NCBI GenBank assembly: GCA_021151835.1
Contig: JAGKWO010000002.1
Location: 1-64,000, forward strand
Origin: Gammaproteobacteria bacterium
GTDB lineage: Bacteria; Pseudomonadota; Gammaproteobacteria; Pseudomonadales; Cellvibrionaceae
Direction of reading: 5' to 3'
Length of the DNA stretch: 64,000 nucleotides
A program made the position numbers and the translations under genes. Below are positions 1 through 8,155 of this stretch, piece by piece. Below the pieces are notes generated by a model. That model did no database searches. It had not been told where the DNA came from and saw only the letters and a program-made list of their open reading frames with translations. Position 1 is the stretch's first letter, and every line of letters begins with the position of its first letter.

Positions 1-97
1 GGGCTGATACAGCGTTAAATCAATAAACGGATCTAAACATGTAGAGCCGAGGATGGAGTGCTGGCGGACGGGGGTTCAAATCCCCCCGGCTCCACCA
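1..97 (+). ncRNA. ssrA: tmRNA (ssrA), 3' end only
   Basis: This is the 3' portion of tmRNA, which rescues stalled ribosomes by trans-translation; the tag-coding part and 5' half lie outside the window. It ends with a tRNA-like T arm around GGGTTCAAATCCC and the acceptor end GGCTCCACCA at 88-97. The preceding ATGTAG..CCGAGGAT block is typical of gammaproteobacterial ssrA just before the T arm. A tRNA is unlikely because no D arm or anticodon arm fits upstream. The 3' end of ssrA is a common integration site for genomic islands. Confidence 0.9.
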
Positions 98-110
98 AAT
101 ACCCAAATAA

Positions 111-138
111 AAACCCGATCAGAAATGATCGGGTTTTT
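111..138. terminator. Bidirectional intrinsic terminator after ssrA
   Basis: A perfect 10-bp stem (AAACCCGATC, 111-120, with GATCGGGTTT, 127-136) encloses the loop AGAAAT and runs into a T tract; A residues precede the left arm, so it can work both ways. It closes ssrA on the plus strand and the toxin-antitoxin operon, whose last stop is at 159, on the minus strand. Confidence 0.85.
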
Positions 139-158
139 TATTTGGATTTAAAAAATTT

Positions 159-689
159 CTATCTGAATAATTCAGAAACCTGTTTCATTGGGATGAATAA
201 TCGGGAGCGCTCGTTATATTTAAATAATTCCTGAAAACCGTATTTAAGATAAAAACTTTCAGCATTTTTATTCAAGCAATCCACCACCACAGCATAAGCT
301 GGCATGTGGGCGCTAATGTTGTAGAAATACTCAAGCGCATTTACTAAAGCGACTTTCCCCAATCCCAATCCTTTAAATTCCTTATGTACAGCTAACTGTG
401 CTAGAAGGAATACCGGAATCGGATACCTTGGTAACTTTTTAGCAAAATTATCTGGCAGGTCTTCACGTTTTATCGACGTGGGACTAATTGAGTAAAACGC
501 ACAGATAGGTGTTTTCCCATTTGGTAAAGATACAGATGCAGGCAACACCATTGTTTTACTGATGCCCGCATCCATAAGTCTTGTGGCTTGAGTGCGGATA
601 AAATTGTTTAATTCCGGTTCGTCGCAATCAAAAGATTCGCGGTCATGAATCAATTTATCCAGATCTACAAACGTTCTGGTATAACTCAT
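159..689 (-). CDS. GNAT acetyltransferase toxin (TacT-like)
   Basis: A 176-residue GNAT-fold acetyltransferase. Toxins of this group, paired with DUF1778 antitoxins, acetylate the amino group of aminoacyl-tRNAs and block translation (family knowledge). The acetyl-CoA loop is visible as HKEFKGLGLGK around residues 102-112, followed by the C-terminal FYLKYGF motif common in GNATs. Its ATG overlaps the antitoxin stop by four bases (ATGA), so the two are translationally coupled with the antitoxin first. Regulation is probably by the two palindromes upstream of the antitoxin gene. Length is normal and no damage is seen. A housekeeping acetyltransferase is much less likely given the partner. Confidence 0.88.
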   Translation of the reverse strand: MSYTRTFVDLDKLIHDRESFDCDEPELNNFIRTQATRLMDAGISKTMVLPASVSLPNGKTPICAFYSISPTSIKREDLPDNFAKKLPRYPIPVFLLAQLAVHKEFKGLGLGKVALVNALEYFYNISAHMPAYAVVVDCLNKNAESFYLKYGFQELFKYNERSRLFIPMKQVSELFR

Positions 690-955
690 TTAAATCCCTG
701 TTCTTTGGCAAATTGAACGGCATTTGCTAACTCTGCATTAGGCTTACTTGCCTTTTCACAAGCCTCCATAAACCTGTCAAAAACGTCATTTTCAACAGTC
801 ATGGATTCGTACTGGGCTATAACCTTGGTCGAATTCTCATTTAGCAAGCTAACAACATAATCGGTCAGGCTTTTATGGCCCAGTAATACTGAGGCTTTTT
901 CAGCTTTGGCCTTAACTTGTTCGTCAAGTCGCATGTCCAGGCGGGATGTAGCCAT
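686..955 (-). CDS. DUF1778 antitoxin (TacA-like), ribbon-helix-helix
   Basis: An 89-residue DUF1778 protein. Its N-terminal stretch (SRLDMRLDEQVKAKAEKAS) is a ribbon-helix-helix DNA-binding segment, and the C-terminal half should wrap and neutralise the acetyltransferase. An upstream GTG at 1000 is in frame, but I chose the ATG at 955 because AGGAGGT lies five bases before it and because the longer version would run through the operator palindrome. It is the first gene of the pair. DUF1778 antitoxins bind inverted repeats in their own promoter and repress the operon, which fits the sites at 978-1053. Confidence 0.88.
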   Translation of the reverse strand: MATSRLDMRLDEQVKAKAEKASVLLGHKSLTDYVVSLLNENSTKVIAQYESMTVENDVFDRFMEACEKASKPNAELANAVQFAKEQGFK

Positions 956-977
956 GGGGCACCTCCTATAAGTGAGA

Positions 978-1053
978 GTGTACGGAACTTTTCCGTACAC
1001 ACATCATAAACCTAGTCTAATGGGTGATCAAGCTGTACGGAAACTTTCCGTAC
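978..1053. promoter_or_regulatory. Twin palindromic operators of the toxin-antitoxin operon
   Basis: Two copies of one palindrome lie upstream of the antitoxin start. Site 1 (978-1000) is GTGTACGGAA, spacer CTT, TTCCGTACAC, a perfect 10-bp inverted repeat. Site 2 (1035-1053) is GTACGGAA, spacer ACT, TTCCGTAC. Their centres are 55 bp apart, about five helical turns, so dimers would sit on the same face of the DNA. Assignment as the antitoxin binding site is inferred from position and symmetry. Confidence 0.75.
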
Positions 1054-1365
1054 GGAGAGTTAGAGGCAAAATTACCCATAGCAAAAGAGGAGTGAGGAAA
1101 GATCAGGCTAATTGTGAGATTTGAACCTCAGGTTGATTTTCCATAATCGCTCTGAGCTTCTTTGCACTGTAATACTTCCAATTAATGCTATTGATGATTG
1201 CTGATGCCGTTATAAAAGCGTAAAGGCGTTAGAAATAGGTAGATGGATGGAGTTATTGAACGATCAATAATATCGATCATTCTTGCAGGTTGAGTTTCAT
1301 TCGATGCAGTTTGAGCAGGTTCAACTTGCACCGCATTAGCAGCTGGCCGACTAGCTCTGTAATTA

Positions 1366-1659
1366 ATGCCAAATAAAACAACTGACAACGTAACTGCGAC
1401 TATATCATTTTCAGCAACGTGGGGAAATTTGAAATTTGTCCACAATATGATGGCTCGCAAGAAAAAGCCGGTTGATGTTTTCTGGATCTTATATGAAGCA
1501 GATATTCCACCCGGATTAAAGTTTGAACCAGATCATGATAATCCAGGGCACTATTTTTTAACAGCAACTGAAAAAATGCTAGTTGAACAGTTAGTGACAA
1601 AATTAACCCTGGTATCTTATCGTCTTACCGTTATTCGCGATGCAGGAAAAATATTATGA
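1366..1659 (+). CDS. Small protein resembling the C-terminal end of a polymorphic toxin
   Basis: A 97-residue frame that I cannot assign to a family. From about residue 28 it reads like the last part of a secreted or contact-dependent toxin domain (basic MARKKKP, then an IPPGLKFEPD...GHYFL segment similar in style to ADP-ribosyltransferase-type toxin tails). The stop overlaps the next gene's ATG (ATGA). There is no good ribosome-binding site before 1366; an internal ATG at 1447 is a possible start. The first 27 codons lie antisense to another open frame, so this may be a displaced toxin tip whose large N-terminal carrier is missing. The function is inferred. Confidence 0.4.
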   Translation: MPNKTTDNVTATISFSATWGNLKFVHNMMARKKKPVDVFWILYEADIPPGLKFEPDHDNPGHYFLTATEKMLVEQLVTKLTLVSYRLTVIRDAGKIL

Positions 1660-1964
1660 TTGAGTTTGAAAGGTATCCTCACATTAATGAAATATTGACG
1701 TTCTATCTTGAAAAATCACCAGAACCAAAAATTTCTTACTTAATTGAAAATGGAATTACCAACGAAGAAGAAGCCGAAGAATTCAGCAAGTTCATTTGGC
1801 GCGTTGTTGATAACATTCATGACGATGCTGAATCAGGCAACCTTGTATTAGGCCGTGCAGATAATACCGATCTTTTACCAGATCTTAGTTATGAAATTAC
1901 CAGGTACATGAGAAAAGCAGGGTTTTACAACATTTGGGAACGTGTTTCAGATAGCGAAAATTAA
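1656..1964 (+). CDS. Small acidic protein, possible immunity partner
   Basis: A 102-residue acidic protein with no signal peptide or membrane segment and no family I recognise. It overlaps the preceding toxin-like gene by four bases. The arrangement (short toxin-like module, then a small acidic cytoplasmic protein in a translationally coupled pair) is typical of toxin/immunity cassettes. Base composition is AT-rich compared with most of the window, as is the whole 1-2 kb segment. The role is inferred from context only. Confidence 0.5.
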   Translation: MIEFERYPHINEILTFYLEKSPEPKISYLIENGITNEEEAEEFSKFIWRVVDNIHDDAESGNLVLGRADNTDLLPDLSYEITRYMRKAGFYNIWERVSDSEN

Positions 1965-1987
1965 TGTTATCTAGCCATAAAAATAGT

Positions 1988-3400
1988 TCATAACGAGCCT
2001 CGAATAGGCCTGATAACAACCGCATTGTCTTTAGAAAAAACAGCAGTCACTAAATAGCGATACGTATCCCGATCAATTTGCGGATTTAATTTTTGATTGA
2101 GCAATTCCGAAATTTCATCCAACGAATCGGCAACACCAATGACGCACCAGTTATCGATAACCAGGTGCTTCTGCTGACCCGATGCATCTTGCTCGGTGAT
2201 TGAAACCGGGCCATTGTAGGGCCAGGTCTTTAATGCTAACGCTCCCAAACTATCCAGCAATTTTACGTTGTGTTGCAGGGCCAGTTGTTTTCCCACGCAA
2301 TATCCTTTGCACTTGCGCAATTGGTAACTGGAGCAGGCTCGGCTGCCCGGCTTTTCCAAACCACAGACGTGGTAACAAAGGCTATATTCGTCGCACAGGG
2401 ATTGGATTGCGTGTTTGGCTTTTTTATTGGAGGGAAATAAACCGTAGAGCTTTTGCCTGGATAATGGCATTTCGGAAATGGCACATATCTGCGGTTTCAG
2501 TATTCCGTCACTCCCCTCCTCCAATTGAATACTGTAAAACGTGCTGACCCGGCGCAGCTTACGGTTGTAAATGGGTTGCAGCTCCTTAACTTTTCTCGAT
2601 TCAAGTATCAGTGCAGACAATTCACCAGTGGTTTTATCAAACGTGATATTTCGCGTTTGCTGGCAAATTTTCATTTCCCTTGATGATTTGTGATCCGCGG
2701 TGAAATGGGACAGCACCCGCTTGCGAATATTTACGCTTTTTCCGATGTAAAGAAGTTCTTTGTTCTCTCCCCAGAAATAATATACCCCCGGTGCATTGGG
2801 CAATTCGTCAATCAGGTTTGCATCGAACTGCGCCGGCATACTTTCTTTGCGATATTGATGCTTTAGTGCCTCCTTGATGGCGGCCTCGCCTTTTTCCTCT
2901 TCAGCGATGGCCATAAATTTATAAGTGGCTTTCGCATCATCGAGTGCACGGTGGCGATGGGTCACGTAGATTTGATGACGTGTAATAATTTTTTCAAGGC
3001 TATGCCCGTCCTGATCAGGATAGAGAAAACGTGAAAGCCTGACCGTACACATGAGCTTCGATTTGAATGTGTAGGTAAGCCGCGCAAATTCGTTGCGAAT
3101 GAAGCCATAATCGAAGCGGACATTGTGGGCAACGAACAATTTGCCCTGGAGCCGCAACAAAATTTCTTTCGCGACCTGTTCAAAGTAAGGTGCGGCATTG
3201 ACCATGTCATTGGTGATCCCGGTCAGCAGTTGAATGCCTTCCGGAATATGTGCGCGCGGATTGATGAGTGTTGACCATTCTTTTACCCCGTCTTCGGTAA
3301 CTTCGATAATTCCAATCTCGGTAATGCGATCATAAGTCACATTACCGCCGGTGGTTTCTATATCAACAATTGCACAGGGTAGTGGAAAATATTTCAGCAT
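1988..3400 (-). CDS. DnaQ-like 3'-5' exonuclease fused to GIY-YIG (UvrC N-terminal/Cho-like) nuclease
   Basis: A 470-residue two-nuclease fusion. The N-terminal half is a DEDDh exonuclease: D13 and E15 in IVDIETTGG, HNVRFDYGF near residue 93 and HRALDDAKA near residue 152. The second half starts with a GIY-YIG domain (GVYYF...LLYIGKSVNIRKRVLSHF, about 205-232), as at the N-terminus of UvrC and in Cho, followed by a cysteine-containing region (about 330-370). It lacks the UvrC C-terminal incision domain. Such fusions are known in proteobacteria and are presumed to act in DNA repair. It appears monocistronic, and the start at 3400 fits the N-terminus of the fold. Confidence 0.88.
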   Translation of the reverse strand: MLKYFPLPCAIVDIETTGGNVTYDRITEIGIIEVTEDGVKEWSTLINPRAHIPEGIQLLTGITNDMVNAAPYFEQVAKEILLRLQGKLFVAHNVRFDYGFIRNEFARLTYTFKSKLMCTVRLSRFLYPDQDGHSLEKIITRHQIYVTHRHRALDDAKATYKFMAIAEEEKGEAAIKEALKHQYRKESMPAQFDANLIDELPNAPGVYYFWGENKELLYIGKSVNIRKRVLSHFTADHKSSREMKICQQTRNITFDKTTGELSALILESRKVKELQPIYNRKLRRVSTFYSIQLEEGSDGILKPQICAISEMPLSRQKLYGLFPSNKKAKHAIQSLCDEYSLCYHVCGLEKPGSRACSSYQLRKCKGYCVGKQLALQHNVKLLDSLGALALKTWPYNGPVSITEQDASGQQKHLVIDNWCVIGVADSLDEISELLNQKLNPQIDRDTYRYLVTAVFSKDNAVVIRPIRGSL

Positions 3401-3736
3401 TTCCTCGATCCGGATTAATGAAGCGCGCGAGTTTTATCATTTATCGCTTGTATTTTGAATCAGCTCATTGCACTAGCACCTAACTCAACAAGCCAGTAAC
3501 TGTACGCAAATACAGTATAATCCAGATACAGGCCGGATAGTCAACCTTCCTATTTAGAACTTTTTAATTAACGCGATGAGGGCAGCACTATAGCAAGGCG
3601 TAACACAGATGAAATGCCGGGGCTGGGCGTGGCGGAAATTTTGCTGCATTCACACATTAGCGTGCATTACCGCTGTGAGTAAAAAAGTCATCTGCTACAG
3701 ATGACTTTTTATAAACGTGTTATGAACCTGAAGTGG
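3401..3736. other. Intergenic region with a strong hairpin terminator at its right end
   Basis: No gene is supported here. It should hold the promoter of the minus-strand nuclease gene. At 3682-3710 there is a perfect 13-bp inverted repeat (AAAAAGTCATCTG, loop CTA, CAGATGACTTTTT) with A and T runs at its outer edges. It terminates the minus-strand KGG gene that ends at 3737 and could also stop transcription on the plus strand. Confidence 0.7.
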
Positions 3737-3886
3737 CTAGTTTCTACCGTGGGTAGTGCTGCCACCTTTTTTTCCGGACTCACGGGCATTGCCGTGGCCA
3801 CCGGTGGAACTCGTGGAATTTCCACCTTTACTGGATTTGGATTTACCAGACGTTTTTTCGCTTCTCTGTTCAGGATGTTGGCTCAT
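3737..3886 (-). CDS. KGG-motif stress protein (Con-10/GsiB-like), 49 aa
   Basis: A very small, hydrophilic, Ser/Gly/Lys-rich protein. It carries two KGG motifs (SSKGGNS near 18-24 and GKKGGST near 38-44) and ends in HGRN, which is the signature of small general-stress, desiccation-type proteins of the KGG/Con-10 group. GAGGT lies six bases before the ATG at 3886. A hairpin terminator follows at 3682-3710. A second member lies at 39820-39978. The longer frame on the opposite strand over this interval is a shadow. Confidence 0.8.
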   Translation of the reverse strand: MSQHPEQRSEKTSGKSKSSKGGNSTSSTGGHGNARESGKKGGSTTHGRN

Positions 3887-4007
3887 AGTAGTACCTCACT
3901 GTGGTTGAACAAATTGTGCGATGCACATTAATTATGTCCGTGGGATATGCAAATAAGTTCCGGGATTTACGCTAACCGGATGTAATATCTGCGGCGATTA
4001 AATACAG

Positions 4008-4190
4008 CTAGGTGTCCTTGAGTATCGAAAAGGCCGCACACTCAGCCATTTCGTAGGTATCAAAAAGCCCCAACGAAATCTTTGGTTTTTTAATGACTTC
4101 AAAAAATGACGCTACGGCATCTTCCGATGCATCGTAAATTTGCACCAGATTTATTTGAAAGAGAATGTTTTCATGAAGAATAGTGTCCAT
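4008..4190 (-). CDS. Small conserved protein of an unnamed family (paralogue A), 60 aa
   Basis: A 60-residue cytoplasmic protein with the core V-x-IYD, an acidic patch, FFEVI, a proline, then GLFDTYEMAE. The same pattern recurs in the products at 9084-9317 and 20268-20483, so three dispersed paralogues form a family I cannot name. AGGAGGT stands close to the ATG at 4190. It is probably transcribed alone, next to the KGG stress gene. Function unknown. Confidence 0.65.
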   Translation of the reverse strand: MDTILHENILFQINLVQIYDASEDAVASFFEVIKKPKISLGLFDTYEMAECAAFSILKDT

Positions 4191-4396
4191 AGGTACCTCC
4201 TGCGTTCACTATTTAGGCGCAGATAAACCACGCTGGTTTCCCCGGCATTATTGATTACACGTCAATTTTTATAATTTTAAAAATTTGCCAGAAATGTTGT
4301 CACATCGTTTTTTATTCAATATTTTTTTAATGCAGCACCTGCCAATCGTTTGTCGTTGCGCTTCGCTGACAAAACTACCAAGACACATTTGCTCCG

Positions 4397-4846
4397 CTAC
4401 ACCTCGTCAATGTCACCACGCGTTTTCAGCAGCCTGATTGTTTGTGGATCGCTGTTGCCGCTAAAAAAGCATTGGAGCGCTTCACTACATATTTTTTCAG
4501 ATGGATCAGCCAGCGAAAATAATGTGAGGCATGATCGGAATTTTAATGCATCCAGTTCGCCCAATATTGCCGTCGCACTGCTAGAGCGATGAATTAACAT
4601 AGCCGCTATCGCTTCCCTAAGCCGCTGCACCAATAACGGATGGCGCAAATACGCCCACGCTTCTGCTAACCCGTCAAGTCCATAAAAATTTGCGGTGTGG
4701 CTTGAACCCAGCCCTTTCAATTGTGGAAAAACATACCAGATCCAATGCGAATACTTTCGCCCCGCATGTATTTCACCTAACGCCGTACGATAGGTGGTGT
4801 CCTGTGCATCGATAAATCGGGAAAGGTTGAACTCGTCTGTGCTCAT
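4397..4846 (-). CDS. DUF1810 family protein
   Basis: A 149-residue protein of the DUF1810 family, helical and cytoplasmic, without assigned biochemical function. Diagnostic segments are FNLSRFIDAQD at the N-terminus, GRKYSHWIWYVFPQLKGLG near residues 29-47 and the DALKFRSCLTLF block near 100-111. Length is normal. It lies 41 bp downstream of the DUF1206 gene on the same strand and may share its transcript. Confidence 0.85.
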   Translation of the reverse strand: MSTDEFNLSRFIDAQDTTYRTALGEIHAGRKYSHWIWYVFPQLKGLGSSHTANFYGLDGLAEAWAYLRHPLLVQRLREAIAAMLIHRSSSATAILGELDALKFRSCLTLFSLADPSEKICSEALQCFFSGNSDPQTIRLLKTRGDIDEV

Positions 4847-4887
4847 GAGACCTCGTTCAAATATTTTTCATTGATTCTTTATCTGCC

Positions 4888-5715
4888 TTACACGCCGTTT
4901 GCTTTACGCAGGCTTGCAGAATGCGGAGTCAATTCAACATCGACATTAATATGGCGATAAATTGCTTCAATAATGCTGTACACCCCAAACGAAAACAGAC
5001 CGGCAGCGGCAATGCTAAATAACCATATGCCATGCGGGCTTTCGCGCAGCAAATCCAATGCTTCAACGATTCCTTTAATCTCGCCACTTTGGGCTGACAA
5101 CGCTGTGCTTATAAAGAAATACGCAACAATGCACCAAACAACGCCGCGCGCAATCAAACCAAACCTGCATATTGGTTTGGCCCAGATTTTTTTATCAGGG
5201 GGAATGCGCAGGTAATGTTCAAAGCTCGCGGTCCACCCTTTATAAATGTGCGCTAAACCCGCAACGATAAATGCAATGCCGGTTATGCCAATGACAATTT
5301 GGCCTATACCGGTTGCCAGGAATTGCTCGCTATTATGCGTACGATTTTCATCGCCTGATAAAACTTTTATTGTCCATGCGGCTAATAATGCATGACTAAT
5401 CGCACTGGCCATCAAGCCGCTACGCACAGCTAGCCCTTTTGCGGAACGTCCATGTCCATCGGTATCTTTAATAGCCTGGATAAGCCGCCAGATAAAAAAA
5501 CCGAACAACCCGATGACTAATACGATGAGCAAAAAGTTACCAAACGGTTGATGCATAATTTCAACGACGGCGCCTTTACTATCGGTCGTTTCACCGCCTT
5601 TACCAATCGCCGTTAATACCGCTAGGCCACCAATGACCAGATAGACTGCACCACGCGCTGCGTATCCCATTTTTGCAAGCAACTTGAACCGGTCAGAATT
5701 TACAATAGCGTTCAT
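4888..5715 (-). CDS. DUF1206 integral membrane protein
   Basis: A 275-residue inner-membrane protein of the DUF1206 family. About six hydrophobic segments occur as three two-helix repeats, each opening with a similar phrase: AKMGYAARGAVYLVIGG near 14-30, a second around 95-120, and RFGLIARGVVWCIVAYFF near 184-201. The internal repeats match the family. AGGAGC lies just before the ATG at 5715. Function unknown; DUF1810 follows on the same strand. Confidence 0.85.
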   Translation of the reverse strand: MNAIVNSDRFKLLAKMGYAARGAVYLVIGGLAVLTAIGKGGETTDSKGAVVEIMHQPFGNFLLIVLVIGLFGFFIWRLIQAIKDTDGHGRSAKGLAVRSGLMASAISHALLAAWTIKVLSGDENRTHNSEQFLATGIGQIVIGITGIAFIVAGLAHIYKGWTASFEHYLRIPPDKKIWAKPICRFGLIARGVVWCIVAYFFISTALSAQSGEIKGIVEALDLLRESPHGIWLFSIAAAGLFSFGVYSIIEAIYRHINVDVELTPHSASLRKANGV

Positions 5716-5890
5716 ATCAACCTGCTCCTTGAATTGAATGGTAGGACTATGGTTGATGACCGCTATTTACGACTGTTGTTGCATTCAGGGAATGCAAAAT
5801 GCCGATAAATAGTGATGGCATTTATAAATAAATCATTCTGTCGATATTGGTGAACAGTTTCGGCTGTGGTTTCAACCGGTCGATGCAACA

Positions 5891-6883
5891 CTATAAGCGC
5901 GCTAAATCAGATCGCGCTTCGGTGCTCAGGCAACCCATTCCCTCCAATGTTTTTTGCACCGCTTCATCCAATGGTGTGTGCGGCTCCCGACCTAATACAG
6001 CGAGCAGGCGTGAGTTATCCATACGCACCGGCAGCTTCCACAAATAACGCATTTCCCGCAATTCGCGAAAAGTGGATTTCAATGGCGATGCAAGCGTAAT
6101 AAACCACCAGGGAAATGCTTTCACGGCGGGGCGTGTTCCGCCGGTGGCAGTTACGGCGTTGACAATTGCCTCACGCATTTGTGTTCCATCTGCATCCCAA
6201 TGGCCGGCCATATGAAAAATCGCGACCGGTTCAAGCGCATCGCGTCGCTCCAGCAATTGCACCATGGTCGATGCAACATCCGGCAGGTATGACCATTGGT
6301 GCCCCACCCCCGGATCGCCGGGAAGATAAATGGTGGAAACAACCTCGCCAGGTTTGACCATGCCTTGCGAGAACCAGCTGTTGCCAACGTGAGGCCCAAA
6401 AAAATCGCCCGCGCGCACAATAATCGTTCGGCAACCGTGTGCACTCGCAGCATGTAAACGCTGCTCCAACTCTACCCGGATGGCCCCTTTACGCGTGTGC
6501 GGTTGCTGCGGGGAATCCTCATGCAAGACGGGAAATGCCAAAGGGCCGAAGTTATAAACAGTACCGGGTAGCACAATTGTTGCGCCGTGCGCGATAGCCG
6601 CCGCAATAGTGTTGTCGATCATCGGCAACACCAGTTCAGCCCAGCGGCGGTAACCGGGCGGATTAACCGCATGCACAATCACGCTACACCCCCTGGCCGC
6701 GGCCATTACGTCATCGCGATTCATTGCATCGCCGCCCAACCACGTAATACCGTCGCATTGTTGTGGTATGGTTCCCCGCGTGAGGGCACGCACCTCCCAA
6801 CCGGCATTGCGTAATTGCCGGGCCATCTCCCCGCCGATACCGCCCGTTGCACCCAACACCAATACTGTTTTGCTACTTGTCAT
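5891..6883 (-). CDS. NAD(P)-dependent epimerase/dehydratase-like SDR
   Basis: A 330-residue extended/atypical short-chain dehydrogenase-type protein. The N-terminus VLVLGATGGIG (about 8-18) is the NAD(P)-binding Rossmann loop, and a second conserved stretch is IVRAGDFFGPH near 154-164. It resembles epimerase or NmrA-like proteins used in cofactor-linked or regulatory roles; the substrate cannot be read from the sequence. It is transcribed divergently from a LysR regulator 100 bp away, the usual regulator-target layout, so it is probably controlled by that regulator. Confidence 0.8.
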   Translation of the reverse strand: MTSSKTVLVLGATGGIGGEMARQLRNAGWEVRALTRGTIPQQCDGITWLGGDAMNRDDVMAAARGCSVIVHAVNPPGYRRWAELVLPMIDNTIAAAIAHGATIVLPGTVYNFGPLAFPVLHEDSPQQPHTRKGAIRVELEQRLHAASAHGCRTIIVRAGDFFGPHVGNSWFSQGMVKPGEVVSTIYLPGDPGVGHQWSYLPDVASTMVQLLERRDALEPVAIFHMAGHWDADGTQMREAIVNAVTATGGTRPAVKAFPWWFITLASPLKSTFRELREMRYLWKLPVRMDNSRLLAVLGREPHTPLDEAVQKTLEGMGCLSTEARSDLARL

Positions 6884-6952
6884 GATCGATCTCCCGTTTC
6901 ATTAAATTGCGTTGGAGAGATCTTGCCGCAATCACTATTCAGATAAAATTGC

Positions 6953-6981
6953 ATAATTTGATATAGCATCTATACAATTAT
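6953..6981. promoter_or_regulatory. Interrupted palindrome between SDR and LysR genes
   Basis: The sequence has imperfect dyad symmetry around the core TATAG-CAT-CTATA (6962-6974), with outer arms ATAATT and AATTAT. It ends two bases before the LysR start codon at 6984 and lies in the divergent promoter region, as expected of a LysR-type autoregulatory site. The binding protein is inferred. Confidence 0.5.
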
Positions 6982-6983
6982 GT

Positions 6984-7877
6984 ATGACCAATAATATCGG
7001 CTGGGAACTCTATCGCACATTTCTAAGCGTACTGCATGAAGGTTCGCTCTCTGGGGCTGCACGCGCTATGGGCGTGGCGCAGCCGACCGTAGGCCGGCAC
7101 ATTGCTGCGCTGGAGACATCCCTTGGCTTTACGCTCTTCACCCGCTCCCAGTTGGGGCTAATTCCAACGGAGGCCGCACTGGATTTGAAACCCTACGCGG
7201 AGGAGATGAGTAGTATCGCTGCCGCATTGGCGCGTGCAGCGGAAAGCCAGGGGGATAGCATCAGAGGGGTTGTGCGTATCACGGCGAGCGATGTCATGGG
7301 CGCAGAAGTTTTACCTCCGATAATATCCGCGTTACAAAATCGCCATCCCACATTAAAGATCGAACTGGTGCTTACCAACCGCGTGCAAAATTTATTGCAT
7401 CGCGAGGCTGACATTGCAATACGCATGGCGGAGCCGAAACAGGAATCGCTGATAGCAAGGCGCGTGGGTGATGTTGAACTGGGATTCCATGCGCACAAAA
7501 ATTATTTGCACCGGCATGGCGCCCCGCAAAACTGGAATGACATTGCTGCTCACTCGCTCATCGGGTTTGATGAAGAAACACCGTTCCTTCGCGAAGCGCG
7601 TAAACAAGTCCCGGTGTGGAACCGGGATGCATTTAGTATCCGCACCGATAGCGATCTTGCCCAACTTGCATTAATCCGCGCCGGGTCCGGCATTGGTATT
7701 TGCCAGGTCGCTTTAGCAAAACGCGATCCGCAAATAGTGCGCGTGCTTGAACACGACTTTAGTTTCAAACTGCCAACCTGGCTCACTATGCATGAAGACC
7801 TGCGTAATAGTCCGCGCTGTAAAATTACTTTCGAGGCACTTCTGCACGGCTTGCAAGAATATCTGGCAGCACAATAG
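6984..7877 (+). CDS. LysR-family transcriptional regulator
   Basis: A 297-residue LysR-type regulator of standard length. The winged helix-turn-helix is at the N-terminus (GSLSGAARAMGVAQPTVGRHIAALE, read from about residue 20), and the rest is a periplasmic-binding-protein-like effector domain. It is divergent from the SDR gene and very probably regulates it, with the palindrome at 6953-6981 as likely operator. The effector is unknown. Confidence 0.9.
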   Translation: MTNNIGWELYRTFLSVLHEGSLSGAARAMGVAQPTVGRHIAALETSLGFTLFTRSQLGLIPTEAALDLKPYAEEMSSIAAALARAAESQGDSIRGVVRITASDVMGAEVLPPIISALQNRHPTLKIELVLTNRVQNLLHREADIAIRMAEPKQESLIARRVGDVELGFHAHKNYLHRHGAPQNWNDIAAHSLIGFDEETPFLREARKQVPVWNRDAFSIRTDSDLAQLALIRAGSGIGICQVALAKRDPQIVRVLEHDFSFKLPTWLTMHEDLRNSPRCKITFEALLHGLQEYLAAQ

Positions 7878-8155
7878 AAAGTTGGGATGGTGTTTTTTCT
7901 CAAGTTTATTACACCTACCGCAAGCTACTTTCCTGGAAAGACGTATCGATGCTGTATGAATTATTCTCCGCTACTTATGTCACAGCAAGGTTGGGCAGAA
8001 ATGCCGAACATTCTTTGCATTGATAATCCAGTTTTTAGTTTTTCATTCGGCAAAAAAGTCAGAACAAGCCATTTCTTTTAACCCCTTACAGCATATGCCC
8101 CGACAGCAAAAGCTTTACGATTAGTAACATTGCAAGCGAATAGCGAGAAATTTTA

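Noticed and set aside
1188..1460. 90-codon minus-strand frame with a hydrophobic stretch and an Ala/Gln-rich segment
   Set aside because: It overlaps the toxin-like frame, has no ribosome-binding site and no recognisable family. It may be a fragment of something, but I cannot support it as a gene.
1..2000. Genomic island integrated at the ssrA 3' end
   Set aside because: No integrase and no second copy of the ssrA end were seen in the window, so integration is only a possibility.
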